Origin: a bacterium
Lineage (GTDB): Bacteria > Armatimonadota > UBA5829
Direction: 5' to 3'
NCBI GenBank assembly: GCA_021373255.1
Contig: JAJFTD010000148.1
Coordinates: 1-32,097 of the forward strand
Length of the DNA stretch: 32,097 nucleotides
Numbering within the stretch: position 1 is the first letter of the stretch; every line of letters begins with the position of its first letter. Under the pieces are notes generated by a model, which worked only from the letters and a program-made list of their open reading frames with translations, made no database searches and was not told the origin of the DNA. Position numbers and translations under genes: made by a program. Positions 7,068 through 14,161 of this stretch are shown here, in pieces.

Positions 7068-8879
7068 TTATTTTGCTGGGTGTTCGACGCGAGTAAACCA
7101 CGACGGGTCGATATCAGGGAACAACGAGTCCCTTTCTTCGCAGTAGTAAAGCGTATCGATCTCATCTTCGGATGGGGTGTGATCGCTATGTACGACGTCG
7201 GCAAGGTCAGCCAGGCGATTGAAGCTGTTGTAGTGCCAGTTCACGCGTAGATCGGCATAATCGGTGGATGTGGTGCTGGTAATATTGAACTGCCAGTCCG
7301 ACGCCTGCAGCAGGAACAACTCCCGCGCAGCCTGACGTATGATCCTCTGGTAGAGTTCTCCGTCATCATCTACCAGCGAAAGCTCTCGCATTCGCTCCTC
7401 GGCCTGATAAATGAGTTTCCAGGTCCACTCAGTATTGTTGTTCAACCACACCCAGTGGAACCCACCTTCTCCCCACGAGCCTTCGGGCAATGCAATCGGT
7501 TCCGGGGCAGCGTGTTCGGCAAGGGCTGTTGTGCCTGTGGCAAGGCTGATCTCGGGGTCAGCCGCCGCAAGCCTGATCACCTGCTTGAGCCAGTCCACAC
7601 CCTCAAACCACCAGTGTCCAAAAAGTTCAGCGTCGTAAGGAGAACATATAACCGGCTTCGCTCCCATTCGACTGCATTCCTCTCGGAGAATATCTTTTGC
7701 GGCTTGCACAAAGTGCGCCGCATGCTCCATCACCCGTTCCTGCGCGACCTGCGGATCGTAGGGCATCTTATCACCCAACTCGACTCCGGCTCCTGACACT
7801 CTATGATACTTGTGACCACCGGGGATGTGTTTTTTATGGAACTCGAGGTAATTCTGGTCCCCTGGATACCCTGTAATAGAACTCCACACCTGGTAGCCTG
7901 TTTTCGGGTCCCTTGCAAAGACCGCCACCGGTTCCGCGACCTCGCCTCTGCTCGCGATGTAGTGTGCCTGATATATGCTCCTGGGCTTGCTATCATACCC
8001 ACCGGATTGGGTAAAACTTTTGGAGAACTGCTCCCAGAGCCCCTTGAGCGCCGGGAACCTGTCAGCATAAACGCTTGCGCCGAAGTCGGATGTATCTATA
8101 CCACCATCACTATTCTCATGTGAATCGCTTTTCCCATAACCCACACCTGAACTGGTGAGTAGGTGGGATTCGATCATAAAATACTTTATGCCGTTCTCGC
8201 CAAGAAACTCTTCCACGCCCTTGCGCAGATATGGACTGGGGGACGTGCCGTCAGGCGCGACCGGGTATGCCCAGCTATATCTGGGCCGATAGGCACATTC
8301 AGGGAGCCAAAATCCGCGGGGGTCGGTGCCGTAGTGACGCTTATATGTCTGCACGCCCTGTTTAACCTGCGCTTGTATGCTCACGTCCTGGGACAATAAT
8401 GGGAAGTATCCGTGAGTAGCCGCGCTGGTGATAATTTCGATGTGCCCTTCATCCTGCAACTTTTTGAAGGCGGCGGTAATCGATTTGTGATACCTCACCC
8501 TGAAGTTGCGAAGAATGCCTCTGAATTTTGCCCCCCAGAAAGTCGCGAGCCCGGCCATCTGCTCATCACCCGACGCCCTAAAGCTCTGTTCGTCCCGATC
8601 AGCCGCCAGAGTTTTGTCCTGCAAATACATCGTGAATTCATAACTGAACACAGGATCAGCAAGCATTTCGGTAAGTACGGGTGTGATTCCGACGGTTATA
8701 TGGGGTGAGACGCCTTCATCCACGAGATCATAAAGCGCATCAAGCAGCGGAATATAACACTCTGCCGCCGCTTCTGATAGCCAATCAGTGCCATGGGGGG
8801 TCCGTCCGTGGCAGAGAACATAGGGGAGGTGCGAGTGCAGCACCAGCATCAGGCTTCCGAGCGATGGTCTATCAGGCAA
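7068..8879 (-). CDS. GH57 family 1,4-alpha-glucan branching-type enzyme (DUF1957-like)
   Basis: A 603-residue cytosolic glycoside hydrolase of family 57. The start LMLVLHSHLPYV, THGYFPLL, the nucleophile motif GFWLPECAYRPR (E194) and the acid motif SPYDAELFGHWWFEG (D416) are those of GH57 branching enzymes, which form alpha-1,6 branches in glycogen. The C-terminal helices with LLQASDWQFNI follow. It is longer than the usual 520-530 residues, and residues about 243-305 look like an insertion. Translation begins at TTG 8879: GAGGAG sits 7 bases upstream and no ATG precedes the HSHLPY motif. Some relatives are amylases or hydrolases without branching activity, so the exact reaction is not certain. 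No other glycogen gene is near. Confidence 0.88.
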   Translation of the reverse strand: MPDRPSLGSLMLVLHSHLPYVLCHGRTPHGTDWLSEAAAECYIPLLDALYDLVDEGVSPHITVGITPVLTEMLADPVFSYEFTMYLQDKTLAADRDEQSFRASGDEQMAGLATFWGAKFRGILRNFRVRYHKSITAAFKKLQDEGHIEIITSAATHGYFPLLSQDVSIQAQVKQGVQTYKRHYGTDPRGFWLPECAYRPRYSWAYPVAPDGTSPSPYLRKGVEEFLGENGIKYFMIESHLLTSSGVGYGKSDSHENSDGGIDTSDFGASVYADRFPALKGLWEQFSKSFTQSGGYDSKPRSIYQAHYIASRGEVAEPVAVFARDPKTGYQVWSSITGYPGDQNYLEFHKKHIPGGHKYHRVSGAGVELGDKMPYDPQVAQERVMEHAAHFVQAAKDILREECSRMGAKPVICSPYDAELFGHWWFEGVDWLKQVIRLAAADPEISLATGTTALAEHAAPEPIALPEGSWGEGGFHWVWLNNNTEWTWKLIYQAEERMRELSLVDDDGELYQRIIRQAARELFLLQASDWQFNITSTTSTDYADLRVNWHYNSFNRLADLADVVHSDHTPSEDEIDTLYYCEERDSLFPDIDPSWFTRVEHPAK

Positions 8880-8966
8880 TACAATACTCCTCTTGTGGGC
8901 AATTCAGCCAGCACAGCAAGTGTAACACCCGAGCTAGTGGCTGTCAATAAAAGCATGTTCAGTTGT

Positions 8967-9755
8967 CTAGTGCTCGTGCTTTGCCGCAATGATTGCTGCA
9001 CCTAGGGCACCTACTATTTGGGGTTCTTCTGGGAGAAGGACTTTGGTTCCCAGGCGCTCTTCGATGGCGGTTACTACTCCACTGTTCTTCGCCACCCCGC
9101 CTGTCATCACGAACGGGGCTCCAGCGCGCAGCCGTACAACCATTCCGTATATGCGTTCGGCAATAGAACGATGCAGGCCTCTGATTATGTTTTCCTTAGG
9201 CACACCCTTTGCTACCAGCGCCACTACCTCGGATTCAGCGAAGACTGTGCATGTGCTGGAGATTCGGATATCCTGTGTGGCGAGAGTTGCGAGGTGACCT
9301 AGAGATTTCAGGTCCGTGTCCAGTGCCCTTGCCATCACTTCCAAGAATCTGCCGGTACCGGCGGCACATTTATCGTTCATGGCGAAGTCTTCTACTCTGC
9401 CATCATCGGAAAGACGGATCACTTTACTGTCCTGGCCGCCTATGTCGATAACAGTCATTGCCTGTGGGAACAGCCTGCGTGCACCTACTGCGTGGCAGGT
9501 AATCTCCGTTACGGCTTTTCCAGCGAGGCTGGTGCTGGTGCGGCCATAACCTGTGGCGACGACGTTCGATACATCCGCATGTGCTAGACCCGCACTCTCC
9601 AGGGCAGAGTCGTACGCAAGAGATGCTGCCGATTCGCTGCTGGAAAGCGTCGGCACGACGTTATATGCAATGATCTGTTCACCTCTGAGGATAACGGCAT
9701 CGGTCGAAAGCGAGCCGATATCGATCCCGGCGGTGATGTGTTGAGTGGTGTTCAT
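8967..9755 (-). CDS. (R)-2-hydroxyacyl-CoA dehydratase-type activase (BcrA/HgdC ATPase family)
   Basis: A 262-residue ASKHA-fold ATPase. It has the phosphate loop GIDIGSLSTD (residues 10-19), IDIGGQDSK, the cluster-binding cysteines C130 (NDKCAAGTGRF) and C169 (SSTCTVFAESEV), and the adenosine motif GGVAKNSGV. In known members a homodimer holds one [4Fe-4S] cluster between its subunits and uses ATP to push an electron into a dehydratase or a benzoyl-CoA-reductase-type partner. The length is that of the single-domain activases. The frame stays open 71 codons upstream, but conservation starts at ATG 9755, which has GAGG 14 bases upstream. No dehydratase subunit is adjacent. The gene lies some 420 bases downstream of the tandem riboswitch-like elements on the same strand, so they may control it. 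Confidence 0.88.
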   Translation of the reverse strand: MNTTQHITAGIDIGSLSTDAVILRGEQIIAYNVVPTLSSSESAASLAYDSALESAGLAHADVSNVVATGYGRTSTSLAGKAVTEITCHAVGARRLFPQAMTVIDIGGQDSKVIRLSDDGRVEDFAMNDKCAAGTGRFLEVMARALDTDLKSLGHLATLATQDIRISSTCTVFAESEVVALVAKGVPKENIIRGLHRSIAERIYGMVVRLRAGAPFVMTGGVAKNSGVVTAIEERLGTKVLLPEEPQIVGALGAAIIAAKHEH

Positions 9756-10114
9756 ACTTACAGGAAATACCTCTTGGGGGCGTGCAAAGTTCCCATCAGA
9801 GAGTATTACGGGATTTATCGGGAATATTCCTTCAAAAGCAGCAAGCGTACAAAGGAAAGACCGGGCGCTTACCGCCGCCACCCCAGGGGAACGCCGACAC
9901 CAAGACTCGCACAGAGAATGTGTCCGCGGCACCCTGCGGTGGCGTCTAATGCGGTAGCCACCCGGCAATCTCTAATTAACCCGCCAAGTACCTCCTCTCC
10001 AGACACCGGCAGGGATAAAACCGTCCATACCAGACATTCGGCAACCCGGCTAACTCACTCCACCCGGACCCCGGAACCGACCCCAACGCCTCACGCGTAT
10101 TATTCACCTTAGCC
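9756..10114 (-). other. Long G+C-rich stretch before the activase gene, no convincing gene
   Basis: Between the second riboswitch-like element and the activase start there is no ORF with family-like sequence. The activase frame is open back to a TTG at 9968, and a 43-codon GTG frame runs upstream of that, but neither looks like protein. Short stem candidates are visible, such as ggtggc/gccacc near 9937-9962. If the riboswitches act on the activase gene, this is its long leader. Confidence 0.4.
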
Positions 10115-10142
10115 GAATACCGCAGGTATTAGTGCGGTATTC
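10115..10142 (-). promoter_or_regulatory. Strong hairpin after the riboswitch pair
   Basis: A perfect 10-bp stem (gaataccgca, 10115-10124, with tgcggtattc, 10133-10142) has an 8-base loop. It comes about 35 bases after the second aptamer on the minus strand, where an expression platform would be expected. No T-run follows, so it is not a classical terminator. Confidence 0.5.
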
Positions 10143-10175
10143 CATCTAATCAAGAATAATACGGCCTTATGGCGC

Positions 10176-10280
10176 GGATAACTCGATTGCGGGTTACTAT
10201 CTCCGGCACTACACGCGAGCCCCGTGGCTTTGCGCCGCCCGATCACTCGGACTTTGCCCTTATCGGTGTCTCCGTTACTC
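10176..10280 (-). promoter_or_regulatory. Cyclic-di-GMP-I (GEMM-I)-like riboswitch, second of tandem pair
   Basis: Read on the minus strand, GATAAGGGCAAA is followed by a perfect 6-bp stem (GTCCGA/TCGGGC, one G-U) capped by the GNRA loop GTGA, then GGCGCAAAGCCACGGGGC. The GGGCAAA and GCAAAGC blocks and the GNRA-capped stem between them are the core of the GEMM-I class. The base equivalent to G20 of the Vibrio Vc2 aptamer is G (10257), and the one equivalent to A47 is A (10230), which favours c-di-GMP over cGAMP. An outer helix can form between GTAAC (10278-10274) and GTTAT (10182-10178). Unlike the first copy it lacks the CCTAAA receptor sequence. Confidence 0.7.
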
Positions 10281-10427
10281 AGCGTTTCGGCGGCAAGGCT
10301 GCCATGCTTCCGAGTCACGCCCAGGATTCAATCCTCAATAAGGACTCAATACTGGGCACCCCACGGTCGTTTAGGCCCTATCGCTTTGCGCCCCCCGGTT
10401 TCCCGAGGTTTGCCCTTATCGTTCGCT
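10281..10427 (-). promoter_or_regulatory. Cyclic-di-GMP-I (GEMM-I)-like riboswitch, first of tandem pair
   Basis: On the minus strand this element reads GATAAGGGCAAA, a 6-bp stem CCTCGG/CCGGGG with a GAAA tetraloop, GGCGCAAAGCGATAGGG and then CCTAAAC. An extended third helix (GCCCAG with CTGGGC) follows, then GCATGGCAGCC. CCTAAA together with CATGG forms the 11-nucleotide receptor that the GAAA loop docks into in GEMM-I structures, so the tertiary contact is predicted too. G20 and A47 equivalents are G (10413) and A (10386). AGCG (10427-10424) and CGCT (10284-10281) can close the outer helix. It is directly followed by the second copy. No clear target gene start lies within 400 bases downstream. 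Confidence 0.82.
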
Positions 10428-10440
10428 TCAAAAAGCACTA

Positions 10441-10910
10441 GGTATTAAGTTGTATATTCACTTTTCTCTATTCATTTGTCCTTACATAGAGATTATGCCT
10501 CTTGATCCTAATATCAGACGCTGGACGAATTACCAGGATTTCATCTTAATGTAATTTATTTTGACGTTGGCAATCCTTTGGGTACTTCGATAAAGCCGAG
10601 CATAGCTTGATATCGATAACTGGCAACTCCTAAGTGGCACTAAGTACAGTTGAGTAGATGATTAGCTCATTATGATCTCTTGATCGAGTCAGGACATAAC
10701 AATCTCGCTATTATTAACTATATATCGATATTTTACTACAATGTTGATGTCTACCATTCATGCATTCCACTCAACAGCCGATATTAAGACAGATAACGCT
10801 TCAAATTAATACTTATAGCTTAGCCAAACGTACTAAAAGAAACGCGCTAATGCAGTAGTTGCGGTCATTGCGACATTGTCTCCAGGATCGCAACACAATC
10901 ATTCATCAAT
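10441..10910. other. A+T-rich intergenic region, no gene seen
   Basis: Between the riboswitch pair and the small membrane-protein gene no frame shows family-like sequence. The stretch must hold the minus-strand promoter for the riboswitch RNA and the plus-strand promoter for the membrane protein, but I could not pick a convincing -35/-10 pair for either. Confidence 0.4.
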
Positions 10911-10926
10911 GAGGAGATAAACACTT

Positions 10927-11355
10927 ATGGACAATGAATTAGCATGGACACCGGACGAAGTTAGAGATGTAGCCAGATACCAGAAGTATCTCATCTGGTT
11001 GATTTTCTTTCAGATCATCAGTATATTTCTTCTTATTGCTACAGGGGTTGGGAGCAAGGCAAGCCCTGCTTCCAAAGTGCTGGCTACATTCATCCCACTT
11101 GCCATTATGGCAGCACGCATTGCGCTCTCGGTCTTGAGCATATACGGCGTCTACAAGATGGCAAAAGCTTTGCGGAATGGTATGGCTTTGGTATATGCCG
11201 TTGCCATGCTGTTGCCCTTGATTGGCCTCCTCGCGCTTCTTCATATTAACTCACTGGCGACCAATGTTCTGCAATCCAATGGAGTCCGAGTCGGGGTCTT
11301 TGGAGCAGACGAGGATGACCTTCAGTTCCTGGATGCAGAAACCATCACACTATGA
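10927..11355 (+). CDS. Small three-helix membrane protein of unknown function
   Basis: A 142-residue protein with three hydrophobic segments at about residues 22-42, 50-74 and 85-108, a short charged N-terminus and an acidic C-terminus. Between the last helix and the tail is HINSLATNVLQSNGVRVGVFGA. A similar motif, ending in a glycine-containing VG-x-x-GA, follows the last helix of other small bacterial membrane proteins that I cannot name. GAGGAG lies 10 bases before the ATG. I do not recognise a function. It stands alone, followed about 90 bases later by the csoR-like gene on the same strand, with its own promoter between them. It is the only plus-strand gene next to the long riboswitch-bearing gap, but that RNA lies on the opposite strand. 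Confidence 0.75.
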   Translation: MDNELAWTPDEVRDVARYQKYLIWLIFFQIISIFLLIATGVGSKASPASKVLATFIPLAIMAARIALSVLSIYGVYKMAKALRNGMALVYAVAMLLPLIGLLALLHINSLATNVLQSNGVRVGVFGADEDDLQFLDAETITL

Positions 11356-11411
11356 TCTGCTGGAATAGCCAGATTTAAAGATACCCACCAAGGGAATGCT
11401 CATAGATATGA

Positions 11412-11437
11412 TATAATGGCAATACCCTTGGGGGTAT
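11412..11437 (+). promoter_or_regulatory. csoR promoter -10 box and palindromic operator
   Basis: TATAAT (11412-11417) is followed by ATACCC-TTGG-GGGTAT (11422-11437), a perfect 6-bp inverted repeat with a 4-base centre. This is the form of the operators bound by CsoR and CstR family repressors, and it covers the predicted transcription start. A weaker copy (ATACCC-ACCAA-GGGAAT) lies at 11381-11397, where the -35 region would be. Autoregulation by the next gene is the natural inference. Confidence 0.75.
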
Positions 11438-11446
11438 CAAACAATT

Positions 11447-11713
11447 ATGGCTAAAGACACAAAACAAGATGTGCTTATACGGCTCAAGAAAGCTGAGGGA
11501 CAGATCAGAGGGCTGCAGCGCATGATAGAAGAAGGTAAAGACTGCTCGGAAGTGGTGATGCAGTTGGCTGCCGCCCGCAAGGCCCTGGACAAGGCTGGGT
11601 TCATTATACTCACGCATCGGATGCAGGAATGCATGCAGGAGCAACAAGCCTCGGGCCCGGATCGTGAGAAAGCTCTTGAAGAGGCAATGAAACTATTCCT
11701 GACCCTGGCCTAA
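11447..11713 (+). CDS. CsoR/CstR family metal- or persulfide-sensing repressor
   Basis: An 88-residue all-helical DNA-binding repressor of the DUF156 family: RLKKAEGQIRGLQRMIEEGKDC, then LAAARKALDKAGFIILTHRMQECM. The two conserved cysteines are C33 and C62. In copper-binding CsoR a histidine sits four residues before the second cysteine. Here that position is R58, and the histidine is H57, one residue earlier. That leaves open a copper sensor with shifted ligand, a persulfide sensor like CstR (two cysteines, no histidine), or another metal. A perfect family-type operator overlaps its promoter. No copper ATPase or sulfur-transfer gene follows, and a terminator separates it from the next gene. 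Confidence 0.88.
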   Translation: MAKDTKQDVLIRLKKAEGQIRGLQRMIEEGKDCSEVVMQLAAARKALDKAGFIILTHRMQECMQEQQASGPDREKALEEAMKLFLTLA

Positions 11714-11782
11714 GAACTTAGCGGCAGATGAGTTATATAATTATCCTCTTCTTAGAGTGCATGAATATGGGTAGGATTATGA

Positions 11783-11812
11783 GCAGGGCCATGTAGGTGG
11801 CCTTGCATTTTT
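11783..11812 (+). terminator. Rho-independent terminator after the csoR-like gene
   Basis: A 9-bp stem (gcagggcca, 11783-11791, with tggccttgc, 11798-11806, one G-U pair) and a 6-base loop run into ATTTTT. It lies just before the ribosome-binding site of the next gene, so transcription of that gene must come from read-through or from a promoter in this interval. Confidence 0.7.
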
Positions 11813-11834
11813 ATATGCCGGGAGGAAAGGTCTT

Positions 11835-12728
11835 ATGAGCAAGAAAATAGGATTTATCGGGCTCGGGATTATGGGACAAGGGATGGCGACAAACCTCATC
11901 AGAGCCGGTTTTGATGTTACTCTATATAATCGCACCATGAGCAGGGCTGAGGAGCTTGCGGCTGAAGGTGCGTCCGTTGCGAATACGCCCGCAGAAGCGG
12001 CTCAAGGGGCAGATGTTGTAATAACTATGCTCGCAGATCCTCCGGCAATACACGAGGTGATCCTTGGCCCCGATGGAGTTGTGGAGGGGCTGAAACAGGG
12101 CGCGGTGCTGGTGGACTGCACTACAGTGGACCCCGCGACCACAGCGGAGACTCTAAAGGCAGTTACCGCCAAGGGTGCAGCATTCGTTGACTCACCAGTG
12201 ACAGGAAGCAAGGAAGGCGCGACAAATGGTGAACTGGTTCTTCTGGCGGGAGGCGACGCAGCGATCATAGACGGCATCCGCGATGTTTTATGTACTTTCA
12301 GCAAGAAGATCATTCACGCTGGTCCTGTTGGAAGCGGCACGGCTCTGAAGTTGAGCTTCAACCTGATGGTATCGCACATGATAGTCGCGCTGTCTGAATC
12401 GATGGTGCTGGGAGTAAGCGCAGGGCTTAAGCCTGAGGTCATACTGGAAGCCATAATGGCCGGGACTATACAATCGCCTTATTACGAGTGGAAGGGCGGT
12501 GCGATTATGGACCGCGATTTTACCACCAATTTCTCAACCAAGTTAATGCACAAGGACCTCACAATGATGATGTCCGCAGGTTACGACCTTAACGTTCCCC
12601 TCCCCATAACCGCCGCTGTAAAAGAGCTTTTCGCGATGTCCAAAGCACAGGGTAACAACGATGAGGACTTCTGCTCAGTAGTCAAGGTGCTGGAAGATAT
12701 GGCGAATGTGGAAGTTAAGAAGACCTGA
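11835..12728 (+). CDS. NAD(P)-dependent beta-hydroxyacid dehydrogenase
   Basis: A 297-residue enzyme of the 3-hydroxyisobutyrate dehydrogenase superfamily. The dinucleotide fold opens with IGFIGLGIMGQGMATNLIRAG (residues 5-25), the substrate-binding loop is DSPVTGSKEGATNGEL (119-134), and the catalytic lysine is K172 with N176 in GSGTALKLSFNLMVS. The helical C-terminal half carries TKLMHKDLTMM. The GSKEGA loop resembles glyoxylate/succinic-semialdehyde reductases (GLYR type) as much as 3-hydroxyisobutyrate dehydrogenase, so the substrate remains open. GGAGG lies 9 bases before the ATG. It stands alone, with a terminator on each side. Confidence 0.9.
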   Translation: MSKKIGFIGLGIMGQGMATNLIRAGFDVTLYNRTMSRAEELAAEGASVANTPAEAAQGADVVITMLADPPAIHEVILGPDGVVEGLKQGAVLVDCTTVDPATTAETLKAVTAKGAAFVDSPVTGSKEGATNGELVLLAGGDAAIIDGIRDVLCTFSKKIIHAGPVGSGTALKLSFNLMVSHMIVALSESMVLGVSAGLKPEVILEAIMAGTIQSPYYEWKGGAIMDRDFTTNFSTKLMHKDLTMMMSAGYDLNVPLPITAAVKELFAMSKAQGNNDEDFCSVVKVLEDMANVEVKKT

Positions 12729-12760
12729 TAGTTTATTCCTGATTCGATTGCTAGAAATGC

Positions 12761-12794
12761 AAAGGGCCGCGATAATACTATCTCGCGGCCCTTT
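12761..12794. terminator. Bidirectional terminator between dehydrogenase and foldase genes
   Basis: A perfect 12-bp stem (aaagggccgcga, 12761-12772, with its complement at 12783-12794) and a 10-base loop lie between two convergent genes. Its A/T-flanked arms work on either strand, although the T-runs are short. Confidence 0.75.
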
Positions 12795-12821
12795 ATGTTT
12801 CTTATTCTGATGTCTGCTTGC

Positions 12822-13979
12822 TTAGTTAGCAGGGGCAGGCGGAGGAGGCGGAGGAGGAGTGTCCTGCGGCTTCTCGCTCGTGGCAGGGGCTACCGGCCTG
12901 GGAGCAGGAGCGGGAGCAGTCACTTTCGGCTTCGGCGCGGGTCCGGGTTGCGGAGCATAAGCCGGCTTGGGAGCCGCGACAACCGGAGCCATCAGGTTGT
13001 TGACAACCTTGGCCTTAGCCTGGAGTTCCTGGAACCACTGGCCCATCTGAGTGGGGACCTTGCGGTCCATGACCATCTTCTTCAGCTCAGCCTTCTCGGC
13101 TGGTGTAGCATCTCTACCGAGCTTCTCAACCTTGATAATATGATATCCGTAGAATGTCTTAACTGGCTCGCTGACCTCTCCGGCCTTAAGTGCGAATGCA
13201 GCAGTCTCGAATTCCTGAACCATGCGGCCACGGTTGAACCAACCAAGATCGCCGCCCTGCTTCTTGCCTTCGCGGTCGTTACCGGGATCTTCAGAATACT
13301 GATCAGCCAGCTTGGAGAAATCTTCACCAGCCTTGAGCTTTGCAGCGATCTCATCGATCTTCTGCTTAGCTGCTTCTTCGCCCTTAGCCTTGTCTTTCTC
13401 GTCCTGCGGGAATCTTACAAGTATGTGGCGAGCCTTAATATACTCAGACAACTCAGCATCGGTAACCTTGGTCTGCTGTGTGACTACCTTCTCAGCAAGA
13501 GCCGAAACCTTGGTCCCGGCCATGAAGCGGTCCTTGGTCACTTTATACTGATTACAAAGCTGATCAATGTTGCTCATATTCATACGCTTGAGCGACTCGC
13601 TGATCTTTCCCTGCAGTTCGGCATTGCTAAGGCTTACTTTGTCCTTCGCTGCCGTCTGTTCGATCATTTTCTGATTAAGAACGTCTGAGAGCACAGTCGG
13701 TGCATTCCAATACCAGAGCGCCTTCATCAATTCTTTCTTTGTGACCGCTACACCATTAACAGTTCCAACAACTGCATTGTCCGGACCGTTCCAGAACTTG
13801 TCCAGCTCTGCCTGCTGATTGAATACTGCAGGCTTGCTAGCCTTTGCACTCGGTTTGGCGGCTTGCTTTACGCTCGGTTTGGCGGCCGGCTTTACGCTCT
13901 TTGTTGCAGCAAGAGCAAAGTTTGGCAGCGCCAAGCATGCGAGCGTAACCGGAATCACTACCAGCATCCTTTTACGCAT
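12822..13979 (-). CDS. Secreted parvulin-type peptidyl-prolyl isomerase
   Basis: A 385-residue exported foldase. Residues 1-24 are a signal peptide (MRKRM, hydrophobic core, FALA before the likely cut). There is no lipobox cysteine, so it is probably soluble outside the membrane, unlike lipoprotein PrsA. Residues 27-50 are a Lys/Ala/Pro-rich linker with an AAKPS repeat. A SurA-like N-domain follows (about 66-170), then one parvulin domain (183-287) with [25 protein letters not shown] and YGYHIIKVE. The tail is Ala/Pro-rich and ends in a run of prolines. The upstream frame is open to 14042, but the signal peptide and AAGGGG eight bases before ATG 13979 fix the start. It has its own promoter. 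Confidence 0.92.
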   Translation of the reverse strand: MRKRMLVVIPVTLACLALPNFALAATKSVKPAAKPSVKQAAKPSAKASKPAVFNQQAELDKFWNGPDNAVVGTVNGVAVTKKELMKALWYWNAPTVLSDVLNQKMIEQTAAKDKVSLSNAELQGKISESLKRMNMSNIDQLCNQYKVTKDRFMAGTKVSALAEKVVTQQTKVTDAELSEYIKARHILVRFPQDEKDKAKGEEAAKQKIDEIAAKLKAGEDFSKLADQYSEDPGNDREGKKQGGDLGWFNRGRMVQEFETAAFALKAGEVSEPVKTFYGYHIIKVEKLGRDATPAEKAELKKMVMDRKVPTQMGQWFQELQAKAKVVNNLMAPVVAAPKPAYAPQPGPAPKPKVTAPAPAPRPVAPATSEKPQDTPPPPPPPAPAN

Positions 13980-14013
13980 GTATCGAACCCCTTTCGAAAC
14001 TCTATGTGTGGAA

Positions 14014-14042
14014 ATATTACAATAAATAAACGAACTGGTCAA
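14014..14042 (-). promoter_or_regulatory. Promoter of the parvulin gene
   Basis: On the minus strand TTGACC (14042-14037) and TAATAT (14019-14014) are separated by 17 bases, about 35 bases before the start codon. Confidence 0.7.
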
Positions 14043-14087
14043 CAGCTCCGCATAAGAAGCCTACTACTACCACCCCCCATGCAGATC

Positions 14088-14109
14088 AGGCGGCACAAAA
14101 CAGCCGCCT
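14088..14109. terminator. Hairpin between CPBP protease gene and parvulin promoter
   Basis: aggcggc (14088-14094) pairs with gccgcct (14103-14109) around 8 bases. It follows the minus-strand CPBP gene by about 50 bases. No T-run follows on the minus strand, so it is at best a weak terminator. Confidence 0.35.
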
Positions 14110-14161
14110 ATAATATAACGCACGCAACGCCGAGCTAGTTCCCAAATTGACATCACAAAGA

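Noticed and set aside
9756-9968. 71-residue N-terminal extension of the activase from TTG 9968
   Set aside because: Arg-rich, not conserved in the family; activases start at the GIDIGS motif as this one does from ATG 9755.
9850-10020. Cobalamin riboswitch before the activase
   Set aside because: I searched by eye for the B12-box and its surrounding conserved blocks and did not find them on either strand.
10109-10318. 69-codon minus-strand ORF over the second riboswitch
   Set aside because: It reads through the RNA element and hairpin, has no ribosome-binding site, and resembles no family I know.
12795-13688. 297-codon plus-strand ORF opposite the parvulin gene
   Set aside because: It is Arg/Leu/Ser-rich low-complexity sequence, the mirror of Lys/Ala/Pro-rich codons. 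The minus-strand frame has a signal peptide, parvulin motifs, promoter and ribosome-binding site.
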